Shown here piece after piece: positions 1-7,684 of a stretch of DNA of 64,000 nt. A model generated the notes under the pieces. That model searched no databases, was not told where the DNA came from, and saw only the letters and a list, made by a program, of their open reading frames with translations. How positions within the stretch are numbered: position 1 is the first letter of the stretch; each line of letters opens with the position of its first letter. The translations under genes were made by a program, and so were the position numbers. This DNA comes from an uncultured Clostridia bacterium (lineage in GTDB: Bacteria; Bacillota; Clostridia; Christensenellales; Borkfalkiaceae): the NCBI GenBank assembly GCA_947631905.1, contig CANRND010000001.1:1-64000 (forward strand), given 5' to 3'.

Positions 1-867
1 GAAGCAGATTTTACGCTGAACACGGAGGAACTGTTGTATGTCCCCGGGGGAGAAACAAGCGCAACGCTCACGGCGACAAAGGCGGGCGTAACATGGACGG
101 CGGAGTGGGAAGATCCCGCTTCGGAGTGGGCAGGCGGAAAGCGTACGGAGAACTATGTGCGGCTCACTCCCTCCGGGCGGACGGTAAACATCGAGTTCCT
201 CGCGCCGTTCGGAGAGCGGGTGAAGATCGTCTGTTCGGATGGGAGCGGGTCGCGGGAATGCCTGTGCGGCTGTCTGAAAACGGTAAAAACGTACAAAGGA
301 TATTTCCGTGTTGTGGACTCGATGGAAGCGAACACTTATTTCGGATATGACACGTTCACGTTCGGGGGGACGCACCAGTACCCCGACAGTGATAGACAAA
401 TCGTAGAAGAAGAGAGTTATTTCCCCTATACCGAGGAACAGACGTTGGAGTGGGACATCGGGAGCAGCGAGTACCGCCTGACGCAGGAGTTTATCGTGAG
501 CTTCCGCGCATACGCCGAAACGAGCGGATCTATCAACGAAAACATCCGCGCAACGCTGGGCGCATTGAGTGCGGAGAAAGCCTATTCCGTTCTGAACGAC
601 GACGGCGAGGGCTACACCGTGTTTTGCGGCGCGGGAACGGGCTTCGGGTTCTGTTTCCCCCCGCTGTGCGAGGGGTTGGAAAAGGAAGACAAGTACACTA
701 TGGGGATGATCCTAATGGATTGGTATGCCGAGGGAAGTAACGCGGAGATCGAAATGATCGAGGCGGTATACCGTTTCACGGGTTCACGGGCAGATTGTGA
801 GATGATCCTCAGGCAACGCGCGTATTTCGGAAGAGAGCGCCCCGAAGAGTACGGGAAAGCAAGCTGA
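1..867 (+). CDS. Hypothetical protein, partial (cut by window start)
   Basis: The reading frame is open from the first base of the window, so the gene starts upstream; a TTG at 34 is only a possible internal start. About 288 residues are visible. They are rich in beta-prone, aromatic and acidic stretches, with a Cys-rich patch (CLCGC) near residue 80 that suggests disulfides or metal binding, and no membrane segment in the visible part. It ends 14 bases before the next gene, which has an AAGGAG ribosome site, so the two are probably co-transcribed. I recognise no family. By position in the cassette it could be an extracellular or virion-associated protein, but that is inference from context only. 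Confidence 0.7.
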   Translation, partial: EADFTLNTEELLYVPGGETSATLTATKAGVTWTAEWEDPASEWAGGKRTENYVRLTPSGRTVNIEFLAPFGERVKIVCSDGSGSRECLCGCLKTVKTYKGYFRVVDSMEANTYFGYDTFTFGGTHQYPDSDRQIVEEESYFPYTEEQTLEWDIGSSEYRLTQEFIVSFRAYAETSGSINENIRATLGALSAEKAYSVLNDDGEGYTVFCGAGTGFGFCFPPLCEGLEKEDKYTMGMILMDWYAEGSNAEIEMIEAVYRFTGSRADCEMILRQRAYFGRERPEEYGKAS

Positions 868-881
868 AAAAGGAGAACGGG

Positions 882-1985
882 ATGAAGAGAGCGGTAACGG
901 CCATTTTATGCGTGGTTCTTCTGTTCGTATTGGGTGCGGGGATCTTTGTCCTTTACCGGTATACGAACGGGTTCAACGAGGATTTCAAGACATTCTACAT
1001 CGAGCGGGACGGAGAAAGGATCCTCGCTTCGAAGAGTACGGCGGCGTTTGAGCTGGGGAGCGAGGTGCGTTTTGACGTGGGATACGTTTTCGACGGCACC
1101 AACTCCGCGGCGCGGGATTACAGCGTGACTATATTTCCGAACCCCGAGGCGGATTTCGACTTCGAAGCGGGCGGGCTTTCCTATGCGTGGCGCATGGCGG
1201 GCAGTCTGGACGGGTATTTCTCGCTCGATAAGCAAGCGGCATATTTCACGCTATCGGCCCCGCAAGGCGGGATCGGAGAACTTCTGCGCGAGATCTACCA
1301 TGATACCGTCGATCTGAGCGGGGCGTTCCCCGGGGGCGTGGATCCCGAAACCCCGTTCTTTCTGTTGCGGGTGAGTTCGTACAACGAAGCCGTGACATAC
1401 GACGTCGTGTTTTCCGTTTTTTCGCCGTATAAGGTGACATACGAGACGAAAGGCGGCACAGACGATATGGTAGCAGGGATTACATACAGAAGCGGCGGCA
1501 AGCGCGTGGCCGAGGCGGATTTCCGCTACGGCATGACCGTTTATCCGGACATCGCTCTCACAAGTGCGGCGGGCGCGCAATACAACGTCGCGGGCATTGA
1601 GATCTACGACGGGGAGCTGAAAAATTGGCGGGAGCTGTACGAGTCGGACGACGGCTTTTGGTTCAAGGTGCAGACGGAGACGATCCGTCTCCGCATCGAA
1701 CTTGCGCCGAAGTCGCAATTCTACAACATCACCTACGAGATCTCCGGCGGAGAGACCTATGGCCTGTTTTTGAACGGTTTGCCCGAACAGGGACTTGCGG
1801 GGAAAGAGATCACCTTTACCGCGCAAGCGACGGGAATTTATTACCTCGCTTCCGTTACCGTGACGGGCAGTGCAATAGAAGATCAGAGTTTATCCCCGGC
1901 AAGCAGTATGTACGCCCATGATTATTCTTTTACCATGCCCGCTTGTGACGTCGTCATAAAATTCGAGCTGAGAAGTGGGGTTTAA
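882..1985 (+). CDS. Membrane-anchored extracellular protein with InlB-like C-terminal repeat
   Basis: The 367-residue product begins with a basic N-terminus and a hydrophobic segment (about residues 4-26), which is an uncleaved anchor or a signal peptide. The rest looks like extracellular beta-sandwich material. Two stretches, near residues 188-200 and 285-365, resemble divergent InlB/Flg_new-type repeats: 'VTYET', then 'ITYEISGG', ending in 'FTMPACDVVIKFEL'. Such repeats are common in Firmicute surface proteins and mediate contacts. An AAGGAG site precedes the ATG by 6 bases. The stop lies one base before the ATG of the next gene, so translation is probably coupled. The role is unknown; within the proposed phage-like cassette a minor virion or host-contact protein is plausible. 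Confidence 0.75.
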   Translation: MKRAVTAILCVVLLFVLGAGIFVLYRYTNGFNEDFKTFYIERDGERILASKSTAAFELGSEVRFDVGYVFDGTNSAARDYSVTIFPNPEADFDFEAGGLSYAWRMAGSLDGYFSLDKQAAYFTLSAPQGGIGELLREIYHDTVDLSGAFPGGVDPETPFFLLRVSSYNEAVTYDVVFSVFSPYKVTYETKGGTDDMVAGITYRSGGKRVAEADFRYGMTVYPDIALTSAAGAQYNVAGIEIYDGELKNWRELYESDDGFWFKVQTETIRLRIELAPKSQFYNITYEISGGETYGLFLNGLPEQGLAGKEITFTAQATGIYYLASVTVTGSAIEDQSLSPASSMYAHDYSFTMPACDVVIKFELRSGV

Positions 1986-1986
1986 T

Positions 1987-3924
1987 ATGTTGCGGAAACA
2001 CGTCTTAAAACATGCCGTGGCGTGCTTTGCGGCCGCGTTCGTTCTGTGCATGGGGGTATTTACCTCCATGTACAGTCCCCGTGCCTTAGCTTTCGCCGCG
2101 GAAAGCCATACGCAATTTGAAGAGTCGGACGTTCTCGATGACCTCAAAAGCATGGACGGGTTCTCGCTCATAAAGTACCCCTACTATGAGAGCGTTAAGC
2201 CCGAAATGCGCGTCATCGACTTCGTGGAGTACTGCTACGACTACCGCGCAAACATGCGGGGCAACTATGGGCTGTATCTCTACGTCTATAACCCGAACGG
2301 GCAGAACGTCGTCGTCAACAGCACGCAAAATAAAGTTACGATCGCCGTCGCTTATGACAGCGATCCTATTACGGAAGAAAGCAACGCTCTTACTTATGAG
2401 AAGTTCGATTTGCGGTTCTGCTCGGTATCGGCGGGCGCGGGCGTAAATCGGCTGTTTTATAAGTTCAAAGTCATCGACCACAAGAGCGCGGACGGAAAGA
2501 CGATCGCCGAGCGCGTGAACAGCATGGACCGCCGCTATGACATTTCGGAGATCGAACTTCTGACCGAGGGCGAGCCGAACGCGACTGCGTACGGCGTAGC
2601 CACGTCTTACCATTTTACGGGTTTTGCGGAGGGCTACGGCGAGGGCGGAACGGGGACGACGCTTACGAGAAATACGCTCGAAACGGTTTCCCTCGATCTT
2701 CATTCTACGACATACCGCTTCCCCTACATAAACCAAAACGGAGTGGGACATCAAAACCAGCTCGACAGCGTGTATTTCGCCGTTCCGAAAGAATTTAACG
2801 AAAATTACGGCGAGCTGTACCGCGTGAAATGCTGTTGGGACGAACAGAAGACCTCGCCCGTCATCGTGACGAATAACGAACAAATTTATTCTTGGGCATC
2901 GAAGTGGGTTGGACAGCGCGAAAATATAACGGACGCATTCGGAATTTTCGACGGCAATATAACCGACCTTACGGTAGGTATGCCTGTTGCCGATTGGGGT
3001 TGGGGTTATCGGTATAATTCTTCGAACCCCGACGTCGGCGGTATCTACGTTTATGACGATACACCTGCCGGGTATGTTTTTCTTTCAAATAAAAGTAATG
3101 TCAAAGATACGGACATTACTTCCGCGCAGATGAAAAAATGGATCTACGGGCATAACAAGGCAGATTATCTGTTTTCAGATAGCGTAGACGAGGGACGGAC
3201 AAAAGGCTATCAGGAACATATCTTTACGGCAGACGAACCTTTTAACATGCTGACGTTTAACCAAACGGCAAGCGGTTGGGACAAGTTCTGTTTGAATTGG
3301 CAGGCCTTTTGGACGCACAGCAGTTGGGATTTCGGCCCGGAGCAGCAAGATCCTGTTGAGCCGATCCGTCTTGTGAAAGACGGAGATTTTACGGGGGCGG
3401 ACGCTGCGGACGCGAGAAAGTTGTATGTCCTTACAGAAGATTTCGATGAGTTTGAGAGCTTCTACAAGGCAAATAAGTCCACGAAGAACGTCTTTCTCTT
3501 GCGCTTTGCCGTGACCGATTATTACAGCAATCTGCAAACCGTTCTCACCGACGCGACGTGGTATAATCCCTCCACTTGGCAATCGGGAACAAAGGATAAG
3601 GAAAGTACTTACATGGCGCGGGAAACGGTTTTTCTCGATTTCGATATCATCGAGCTTACTTTCCTGCGCGACACGACGGAGACGATCATCCCCGTGGTGG
3701 CAACCCCTATCGATGTGGTGGGCGGTATTTCCGCTCCCATTGAAAAAGACGGTTTTAATTGGGGGAAGCTCATCGCCGCGCTTTTGGCGCTTATTCTTAT
3801 AGTCGTTTTACTCGCTCCCGTTCTGCCCTATCTCATCAAGTTGGTGGTTTGGGTGGTGCTATTGCCGTTCAAAGCGATTGCGGCGCTGGTAAATTGGGTG
3901 AAGAAAAAGCGACGAAGCGATTAA
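1987..3924 (+). CDS. Secreted protein with C-terminal membrane anchor, pIII-like candidate
   Basis: 645 residues. The N-terminus carries a clear signal peptide (basic start, hydrophobic core about residues 11-32, likely cleavage after the ALAFA/AES region). A long beta-rich, aromatic-rich ectodomain follows. The C-terminus has one or two closely spaced hydrophobic segments (about residues 592-635) and a final KKKRRSD tail. Signal peptide, large ectodomain, C-terminal anchor and short basic tail is the architecture of filamentous-phage adsorption protein pIII, but no sequence family was recognised. I chose the ATG at 1987, preceded by GGGG and one base after the upstream stop, over a GTG four codons earlier. 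It is followed at once by two small genes and may be the cassette's host-recognition protein. An ordinary surface protein is the alternative. Confidence 0.75.
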   Translation: MLRKHVLKHAVACFAAAFVLCMGVFTSMYSPRALAFAAESHTQFEESDVLDDLKSMDGFSLIKYPYYESVKPEMRVIDFVEYCYDYRANMRGNYGLYLYVYNPNGQNVVVNSTQNKVTIAVAYDSDPITEESNALTYEKFDLRFCSVSAGAGVNRLFYKFKVIDHKSADGKTIAERVNSMDRRYDISEIELLTEGEPNATAYGVATSYHFTGFAEGYGEGGTGTTLTRNTLETVSLDLHSTTYRFPYINQNGVGHQNQLDSVYFAVPKEFNENYGELYRVKCCWDEQKTSPVIVTNNEQIYSWASKWVGQRENITDAFGIFDGNITDLTVGMPVADWGWGYRYNSSNPDVGGIYVYDDTPAGYVFLSNKSNVKDTDITSAQMKKWIYGHNKADYLFSDSVDEGRTKGYQEHIFTADEPFNMLTFNQTASGWDKFCLNWQAFWTHSSWDFGPEQQDPVEPIRLVKDGDFTGADAADARKLYVLTEDFDEFESFYKANKSTKNVFLLRFAVTDYYSNLQTVLTDATWYNPSTWQSGTKDKESTYMARETVFLDFDIIELTFLRDTTETIIPVVATPIDVVGGISAPIEKDGFNWGKLIAALLALILIVVLLAPVLPYLIKLVVWVVLLPFKAIAALVNWVKKKRRSD

Positions 3925-3933
3925 GGAGTAGCT

Positions 3934-4104
3934 ATGCGGAAGAAGAAAGCGGCGGCAAAGGAAGTCGTGAAAAAGACGGCAAAGGGAGTGTATATCGTCG
4001 TGGCGATCGCCGTCATCTTGTTTGCGGTCGTTATGTTTGCGACGGTGACCTTTGTGGGCGTGCGGCTGTGGCAGTGGCTCGCCCCGCTGTTCGCAAACGC
4101 GTAA
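3934..4104 (+). CDS. Small single-span membrane protein (56 aa), coat-protein candidate
   Basis: A 56-residue protein with a very basic N-terminus (MRKKKAAAKEVVKK), one long hydrophobic segment (about residues 19-44) and a short aromatic C-terminus. GGAG lies 7 bases before the ATG, and the spacing to both neighbours is about 10 bases. Length and topology fit a small phage coat or minor virion protein, but filamentous major coat proteins usually have an acidic N-terminus and a basic C-terminus, the reverse of what is seen. A small membrane scaffold for the neighbouring ATPase is another reading. That the gene is real is supported by its ribosome site, gap-free fit in the operon and coherent composition. 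Confidence 0.65.
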   Translation: MRKKKAAAKEVVKKTAKGVYIVVAIAVILFAVVMFATVTFVGVRLWQWLAPLFANA

Positions 4105-4113
4105 GGAGAAAGT

Positions 4114-4551
4114 ATGGGAAAAATGAAAAATCGAAAGCGGTCTACGGGCTGGGCGAGAACGAAAGAATATCCGCATAAAAAACATCCCGCTACATATCGT
4201 CGTAAAGACGGTGATGAAATCGAATATATTACCTTTACGCATTCTGCCGAAGTGGATTTCGGAAAAGAAGGAAAGGTTCAGACCGTTCCGCTTTTGGATA
4301 ATATCAGCCCCTCTGAGCGGAAGAAAAATAAGGTTGAGGGTAAAAAATTCGGAGAAAATCGTTCTTATGCTTATCCAAAAGTTTTTGACGGTAAACGTTC
4401 GGCCCTTGGGGCAGAGACGGACGAGTTCGATCCCGTAGAGTTCGACAAGAAGCGCATCGGAAAAATGTTTGAAGTATTTCCGCATGAACGTGTTCCAACG
4501 ACAGGCGGGAAAGGACAATATCGGAAGAAAAAACCACCGAAAGGAAAATGA
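4114..4551 (+). CDS. Basic soluble hypothetical protein (145 aa)
   Basis: 145 residues, strongly basic, no membrane segment. Lys/Arg-rich N- and C-terminal tails flank a middle part with the segments 'THSAEVDFG', 'KRSALGAETDEFDP' and 'FEVFPHERVPTTG'. The ATG has a GGAG site 6 bases upstream and follows the 56-residue membrane gene by 9 bases. The charge suggests nucleic-acid or membrane-phosphate binding. In a phage-like cassette a single-stranded-DNA-binding or packaging-signal protein would be a reasonable idea, but nothing diagnostic is visible. The composition is typical of small accessory proteins carried by Firmicute mobile elements; I do not assign a function. Confidence 0.7.
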   Translation: MGKMKNRKRSTGWARTKEYPHKKHPATYRRKDGDEIEYITFTHSAEVDFGKEGKVQTVPLLDNISPSERKKNKVEGKKFGENRSYAYPKVFDGKRSALGAETDEFDPVEFDKKRIGKMFEVFPHERVPTTGGKGQYRKKKPPKGK

Positions 4552-4581
4552 ACATAAAAAAAGAAAGTGCCCGCAAATCGC

Positions 4582-4698
4582 ATGAGCGATTCCATTGTAC
4601 GGGGCTACAAGGACGAGAGCGGATATCCGCTGACACCGAGCCAAACACTTTCTGACATTTATTATAAACCTATCCGCTTGAAAAGTCAAGCGGTTTGA
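4582..4698 (+). CDS. Possible mini-protein (38 aa)
   Basis: An open frame of 38 codons fills the gap between two better-supported genes. It reads like a small soluble peptide, with the segment 'GYPLTPSQTLSDIYY' resembling short motifs of phage tail or spike proteins. The ribosome site is poor (A-rich, no clear GGAG), and the frame ends just before the GGAG of the next gene. It may be a real minigene or a chance frame in a 170-base spacer. Confidence 0.3.
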   Translation: MSDSIVRGYKDESGYPLTPSQTLSDIYYKPIRLKSQAV

Positions 4699-4721
4699 AG
4701 AGAAAATTACGGAGAAGAGCG

Positions 4722-5057
4722 ATGAAGAAGAAAATTGAAAAACAATATTGCCGCTATGTCCTGTTGGAGTATGCGACGGGGAAAGAGCTTGTTTACGGCG
4801 AGAAAAAGAAAGACTGTTCGGAGTTGTATTACGCCGGTAGTTTTTTGAGTTTGCGCGGCATTGTGCGTGAGTACCGCCGCTTTGTTGTTTTGAAAGGAAT
4901 GACGTGCCTGATCGTTTATTGGGCAAGTAAGCGGAGAGTGAAGCGGGAGGCGTTGGGTTCCGTGGTCTCCCCTTACGGCCTGTTTTGCGGTTTCAGAGCG
5001 GCAGGCCGCTCGGGCATAGACTGTACATATCCCGAGCTTGTATCGGAGGGAGTATGA
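4722..5057 (+). CDS. Hypothetical protein (111 aa)
   Basis: 111 residues, basic, with an N-terminal KKKIEK stretch and two moderately hydrophobic patches, neither long enough to be a confident membrane span. The ATG is preceded by GGAGAAGAG. A TTG nine codons upstream is in frame but lacks such a site. The stop TGA overlaps the ATG of the next minigene (ATGA), a strong sign of translational coupling within the cassette. No family recognised. Confidence 0.65.
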   Translation: MKKKIEKQYCRYVLLEYATGKELVYGEKKKDCSELYYAGSFLSLRGIVREYRRFVVLKGMTCLIVYWASKRRVKREALGSVVSPYGLFCGFRAAGRSGIDCTYPELVSEGV

Positions 5058-5146
5058 AAGGCTGGAAGCTGTTGCTTTGGGTGGCCGCGCTTCTAATCGG
5101 CGCGGTCGTGATCGGTTACTTTGTATATACGGGGTTTCAAGTATGA
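5054..5146 (+). CDS. 30-residue hydrophobic membrane peptide
   Basis: Begins inside the previous stop codon (ATGA) and ends inside the start of the ATPase gene (ATGA), so it is doubly coupled. The 30 residues are MKGWK, then about 20 continuous hydrophobic residues, then a short polar end. A GGAGG site lies just upstream. Filamentous phages carry minor coat proteins pVII and pIX of about 30 residues with this look; that is inference from size and place. It could also be a small assembly partner of the ATPase. Such genes are routinely missed because of length, but the exact overlaps on both sides make chance unlikely. Confidence 0.65.
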   Translation: MKGWKLLLWVAALLIGAVVIGYFVYTGFQV

Positions 5147-7302
5147 AGCGGATCAATTATCGGCATTTCATATGTATTGCGATCACTCTCGGCTTTGTGC
5201 TGTGCGGGGTGTTCGTTTTCTCCAACGCGTTTTGGCGGCTGGTTGAGAGCTTCCGCGATCTCGGGCTTTCGGTTGCTTATTACTTTTGCGAGCTTTTCGA
5301 GATCCCCTATACGTTCACGCCCACGGTGAACGAATTGCCGGGCCGTCTCCCCACCGTGTTTCTTCCCGAAACGTGGGAAGCGTTTAAGGTTTCTTGGGGG
5401 GTGTACTGGTCGCTGTGGGCGACAAAGGAGAATTTCCTCGGCTATCTTGCCGTTCTCGGGAATGTCGTCCGTTGGCTCGTAATTTTGCTTTTGCCGGTGA
5501 CGTTTTTCATCGTACTTCTCCGCATGGCGTTCGGCCGCTATTTGCGGCAAGTCAAGGACCCTGCTTCGCATGCCGAAGAAAGCCGTCCGTTGAAACTATT
5601 TAAGCGTATTTCAGCCGTTTCGTTTCGCAGGGTGCGTATTTGGCTCATCGGCTTTTTCGCCTTTCTGCGGGAACACAAGGTATACGTTACAATATGGCTC
5701 TGCATGTGGGCGTACTTTTTTAATGCGTTTACGATCGCTTTGGAAGCAGTGGCTTATTATTTTTATTTCATTCTTTCGTTTGATGTGGTAAATCTTTATC
5801 GGCAGGTGTTTAAGCTGGTCTGCGATCTGTCGGTGATCTTTACTACGGTTCCGCTGTGGCTTTTAGCGGTCGCCGCGGTATTTCTTTTGGATCATCGTTC
5901 TAAGAAGCGCGGATATTCCGTTCTGGAACATCATGAACGCCGTAACCGCGGCTTTCTGAACGCGCGCGGCGTGGTGCTTTTCGGGATCGGCCAGCCGGGC
6001 GTCGGGAAAACAGAATGGGAGACCGACGCGGCCCTTTCGTATGAAGTCCAACTTCTCGATGACGCTCTCGAAATTATTTTGGAAACAGACAGGCACTTCC
6101 CCTATTTCCCGTGGATCAGACTCGAAGATGAATTGCGCCGTGCAACGGCGGGTCATGAGATTTACGACGTTTGGAGCGTGCGCCGCTGGGTTCGGAAACG
6201 CAGAGAGCTTTGGCAGCAGAAGAGTTCTTCGGAGAATTTATTCGGATATGCGGCGGAGCGGTACGGTTTGACATATAACGATAATTTGGCGGTTGTAGAC
6301 CTATGGCAAGCGATTGAGGACTATTCTTGCGCGTATTTCATTTATACGATCCAATCTTCCTATCTGATCTCGAATTACTCTATCCGTTCGGATAGGTTAA
6401 TGCAAGACCTCGGGAATTTCCCGCTTTGGAATACGGACTTTTTCAAACGGGACAGCCGCTTGATCGATAGTTTTTCCCGGCACTCCCACATTCTTGACTT
6501 TGATATGTTGCGCCTCGGGAAAAGAATGCTTGCGGACAACCCCAACCGCGCCGCATTCGGCTTCGGGGTATGGATCATCGACGAAGTTTCGACGGAACGG
6601 AAGAACGGGCCGGAAACGCAGCATCTGAAAGCAGATGCGGATGAATGTAACCAAAAGAACGATCTTTTTAATATCTGTGTGAGGTTGAGCCGCCACGCTT
6701 GCGTGGTGGCAAACCGTGTTTTCGTGCATATTTTGGCTACGCTCCAACGGACCGGGGATCTGAATGCAGGCTTTCTGGAACTGGGCGATGTGGTAGATCT
6801 GCGCGAGCAGAGCGAGGCGAAGCCCGTTCTACCTTTCTGGGCGCCTTACTGGCTGGTTAAAGCATTCTTCGGCCTTTTGGCGGGTAGGTATACTCCTTTT
6901 TATTTGCAATACCGTTTCGTGCGCGGGGATTACACGCTTTTTTCGTATCTGCTACACGGGCTTTTTTCCGTGTTCGGGAACTATTGCGAGCGGATCGACA
7001 AACTGTTCGGCTGTCAGAAAGTGAAAGTGCGGATCGTCCGCGGCAAGGATGACGGAAGCTACGATGAGGCGGTTTGGTTCAAGCAGCATAAAAAAGTTCG
7101 CTCGGGCCGTTATTCGACGGACTGCATGCGTGCGATTTTTGAAGAGCGGAGCGTGTTTAACCGTGTGAGTTTGGACGACATGGCGGAATATTCAAATATC
7201 ATGGCGACTGCCGAAGAACGCGCCATGCAACATTCACATACGGGCCGGGAGATCGACCGTTTTATAAGCCAAGCCGGGGACGCGGGGCATGGAGCGGTTT
7301 AG
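5143..7302 (+). CDS. Multi-spanning membrane P-loop ATPase, Zot/pI-like assembly ATPase candidate
   Basis: 719 residues when started at the ATG that overlaps the preceding minigene stop (ATGA). The N-terminal 260 residues hold about five hydrophobic segments (near residues 8-30, 107-132, 175-195, 200-235 and 245-262). A P-loop follows (FGIGQPGVGKTE), and a Walker B-like strand ending in WIIDE lies near residue 480. After it come an 'RLSRHACVVANRVF' helix and 'ATLQRTGDLN', in the place where Zot/pI proteins have their sensor region. The C-terminal 150 residues are hydrophilic with an aromatic-rich stretch. Known: pI/Zot are inner-membrane ATPases that drive filamentous phage assembly, but most have a single span, so this would be an unusual expanded version. 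A transport or conjugation ATPase is the alternative. Confidence 0.6.
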   Translation: MKRINYRHFICIAITLGFVLCGVFVFSNAFWRLVESFRDLGLSVAYYFCELFEIPYTFTPTVNELPGRLPTVFLPETWEAFKVSWGVYWSLWATKENFLGYLAVLGNVVRWLVILLLPVTFFIVLLRMAFGRYLRQVKDPASHAEESRPLKLFKRISAVSFRRVRIWLIGFFAFLREHKVYVTIWLCMWAYFFNAFTIALEAVAYYFYFILSFDVVNLYRQVFKLVCDLSVIFTTVPLWLLAVAAVFLLDHRSKKRGYSVLEHHERRNRGFLNARGVVLFGIGQPGVGKTEWETDAALSYEVQLLDDALEIILETDRHFPYFPWIRLEDELRRATAGHEIYDVWSVRRWVRKRRELWQQKSSSENLFGYAAERYGLTYNDNLAVVDLWQAIEDYSCAYFIYTIQSSYLISNYSIRSDRLMQDLGNFPLWNTDFFKRDSRLIDSFSRHSHILDFDMLRLGKRMLADNPNRAAFGFGVWIIDEVSTERKNGPETQHLKADADECNQKNDLFNICVRLSRHACVVANRVFVHILATLQRTGDLNAGFLELGDVVDLREQSEAKPVLPFWAPYWLVKAFFGLLAGRYTPFYLQYRFVRGDYTLFSYLLHGLFSVFGNYCERIDKLFGCQKVKVRIVRGKDDGSYDEAVWFKQHKKVRSGRYSTDCMRAIFEERSVFNRVSLDDMAEYSNIMATAEERAMQHSHTGREIDRFISQAGDAGHGAV

Positions 7303-7350
7303 CGCTCCCCCCGCGTCCCGGCGGCTTACACGGTTTTTGTTGCAAAGTAT

Positions 7351-7385
7351 TCGTGGTCAAGCGCTTGACCACGATTTGTGGATAA
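7351..7385. promoter_or_regulatory. 24-bp perfect palindrome followed by a consensus DnaA box
   Basis: Positions 7351-7374 are a perfect inverted repeat (half-site TCGTGGTCAAGC). Three bases later, 7377-7385 read on the minus strand as TTATCCACA, the consensus DnaA box. The site lies between the ATPase gene and the tRNA junction of the element. It could be a replication or termination site, a recombinase site, or a terminator hairpin for the operon (no T-tract follows). Confidence 0.45.
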
Positions 7386-7500
7386 CTTTTGAGCATGTTG
7401 AGCGTGTTTTTTGGGTAGGACTTTGGGTAGTGAAAGCGAAATCCCTTAAAAAAACGCTATTTTGGTGCTTTTTTTGGCCATTTTTGCTTATTTTGCGCTC

Positions 7501-7535
7501 CCCTCTTAGGGGTTCAAATCCCGTCGCCTCGACCA
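7501..7535 (+). other. 3' tRNA fragment, putative attachment-site junction
   Basis: The sequence contains a T-arm with loop TTCAAAT (7513-7519), an acceptor 3' strand CGCCTCG, a discriminator A and CCA (7533-7535), but no matching D-arm, anticodon arm or 5' acceptor strand upstream. One T-stem pair is mismatched. This is what remains at the distal end when an element integrates into the 3' end of a tRNA gene. The intact tRNA gene would be at the other end of the element, left of the window. A decayed tRNA is the alternative. Confidence 0.6.
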
Positions 7536-7570
7536 AGGAATGGCATGGACGTTTGTCCATGCCATTCCTT
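7535..7570 (+). terminator. 16-bp perfect hairpin starting at the tRNA CCA end
   Basis: A 16-base stem (7535-7550 with 7555-7570) and a GTTT loop begin at the final A of the tRNA-like CCA. No strong T-tract follows. The same arrangement, with different stem sequence, follows the complete tRNA-Pro at 36188, so this is probably the native processing or termination hairpin of the interrupted tRNA gene. Confidence 0.55.
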
Positions 7571-7590
7571 GTATGTAGGCTGTATCCCAC

Positions 7591-7667
7591 GGCCTCTTTC
7601 GGCACGAACCAAGAATAATATAAGGGTTCCCGAAAAAATGCTACGCCTTTTTTCGGGAAGAGGAGCC
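7591..7667 (+). ncRNA. Candidate structured RNA motif, copy 1
   Basis: The outer strands GGCCTCTT (7591-7598) and AAGAGGAGCC (7658-7667) can pair with a 2-base bulge. Inside, TTCCCGAAAAAA (7627-7638) pairs with TTTTTTCGGGAA (7648-7659) around a 9-base loop; the last two A residues are shared with the outer strand, so both helices cannot form fully at once. A second copy with compensating changes lies upstream of tRNA-Pro and a truncated one lies downstream of it. No known RNA family was recognised; function unknown. Confidence 0.4.
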
Positions 7668-7684
7668 GTGGCGTAGAAATCCGC

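Larger units (their letters stand above)
1..7535 (+). mobile_element. Right-hand part of a putative inovirus-like (filamentous phage) integrated element
   Basis: Seen: a run of same-strand genes with very short or overlapping spacings (a secreted-type protein cut by the window edge, a 367-residue anchored protein, a 645-residue protein with signal peptide and C-terminal membrane anchor, membrane peptides of 56 and 30 residues, small soluble proteins, and a 719-residue multi-spanning P-loop ATPase), followed by a 3' tRNA fragment. Known: filamentous phages order coat, adsorption (pIII) and assembly ATPase (pI/Zot) genes like this and often integrate. Inference: this is the right end of such an element and the left end lies outside the window. 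No replication or integrase gene is visible here. The genes also look more A/T-rich than the neighbouring housekeeping genes. A surface-protein or conjugation-related operon is the main alternative. Confidence 0.5.

Noticed and set aside
4114-4551. A shorter overlapping frame in another phase (about 4211-4438) as a gene
   Set aside because: It lacks a ribosome site and overlaps the better-supported 145-residue frame entirely.
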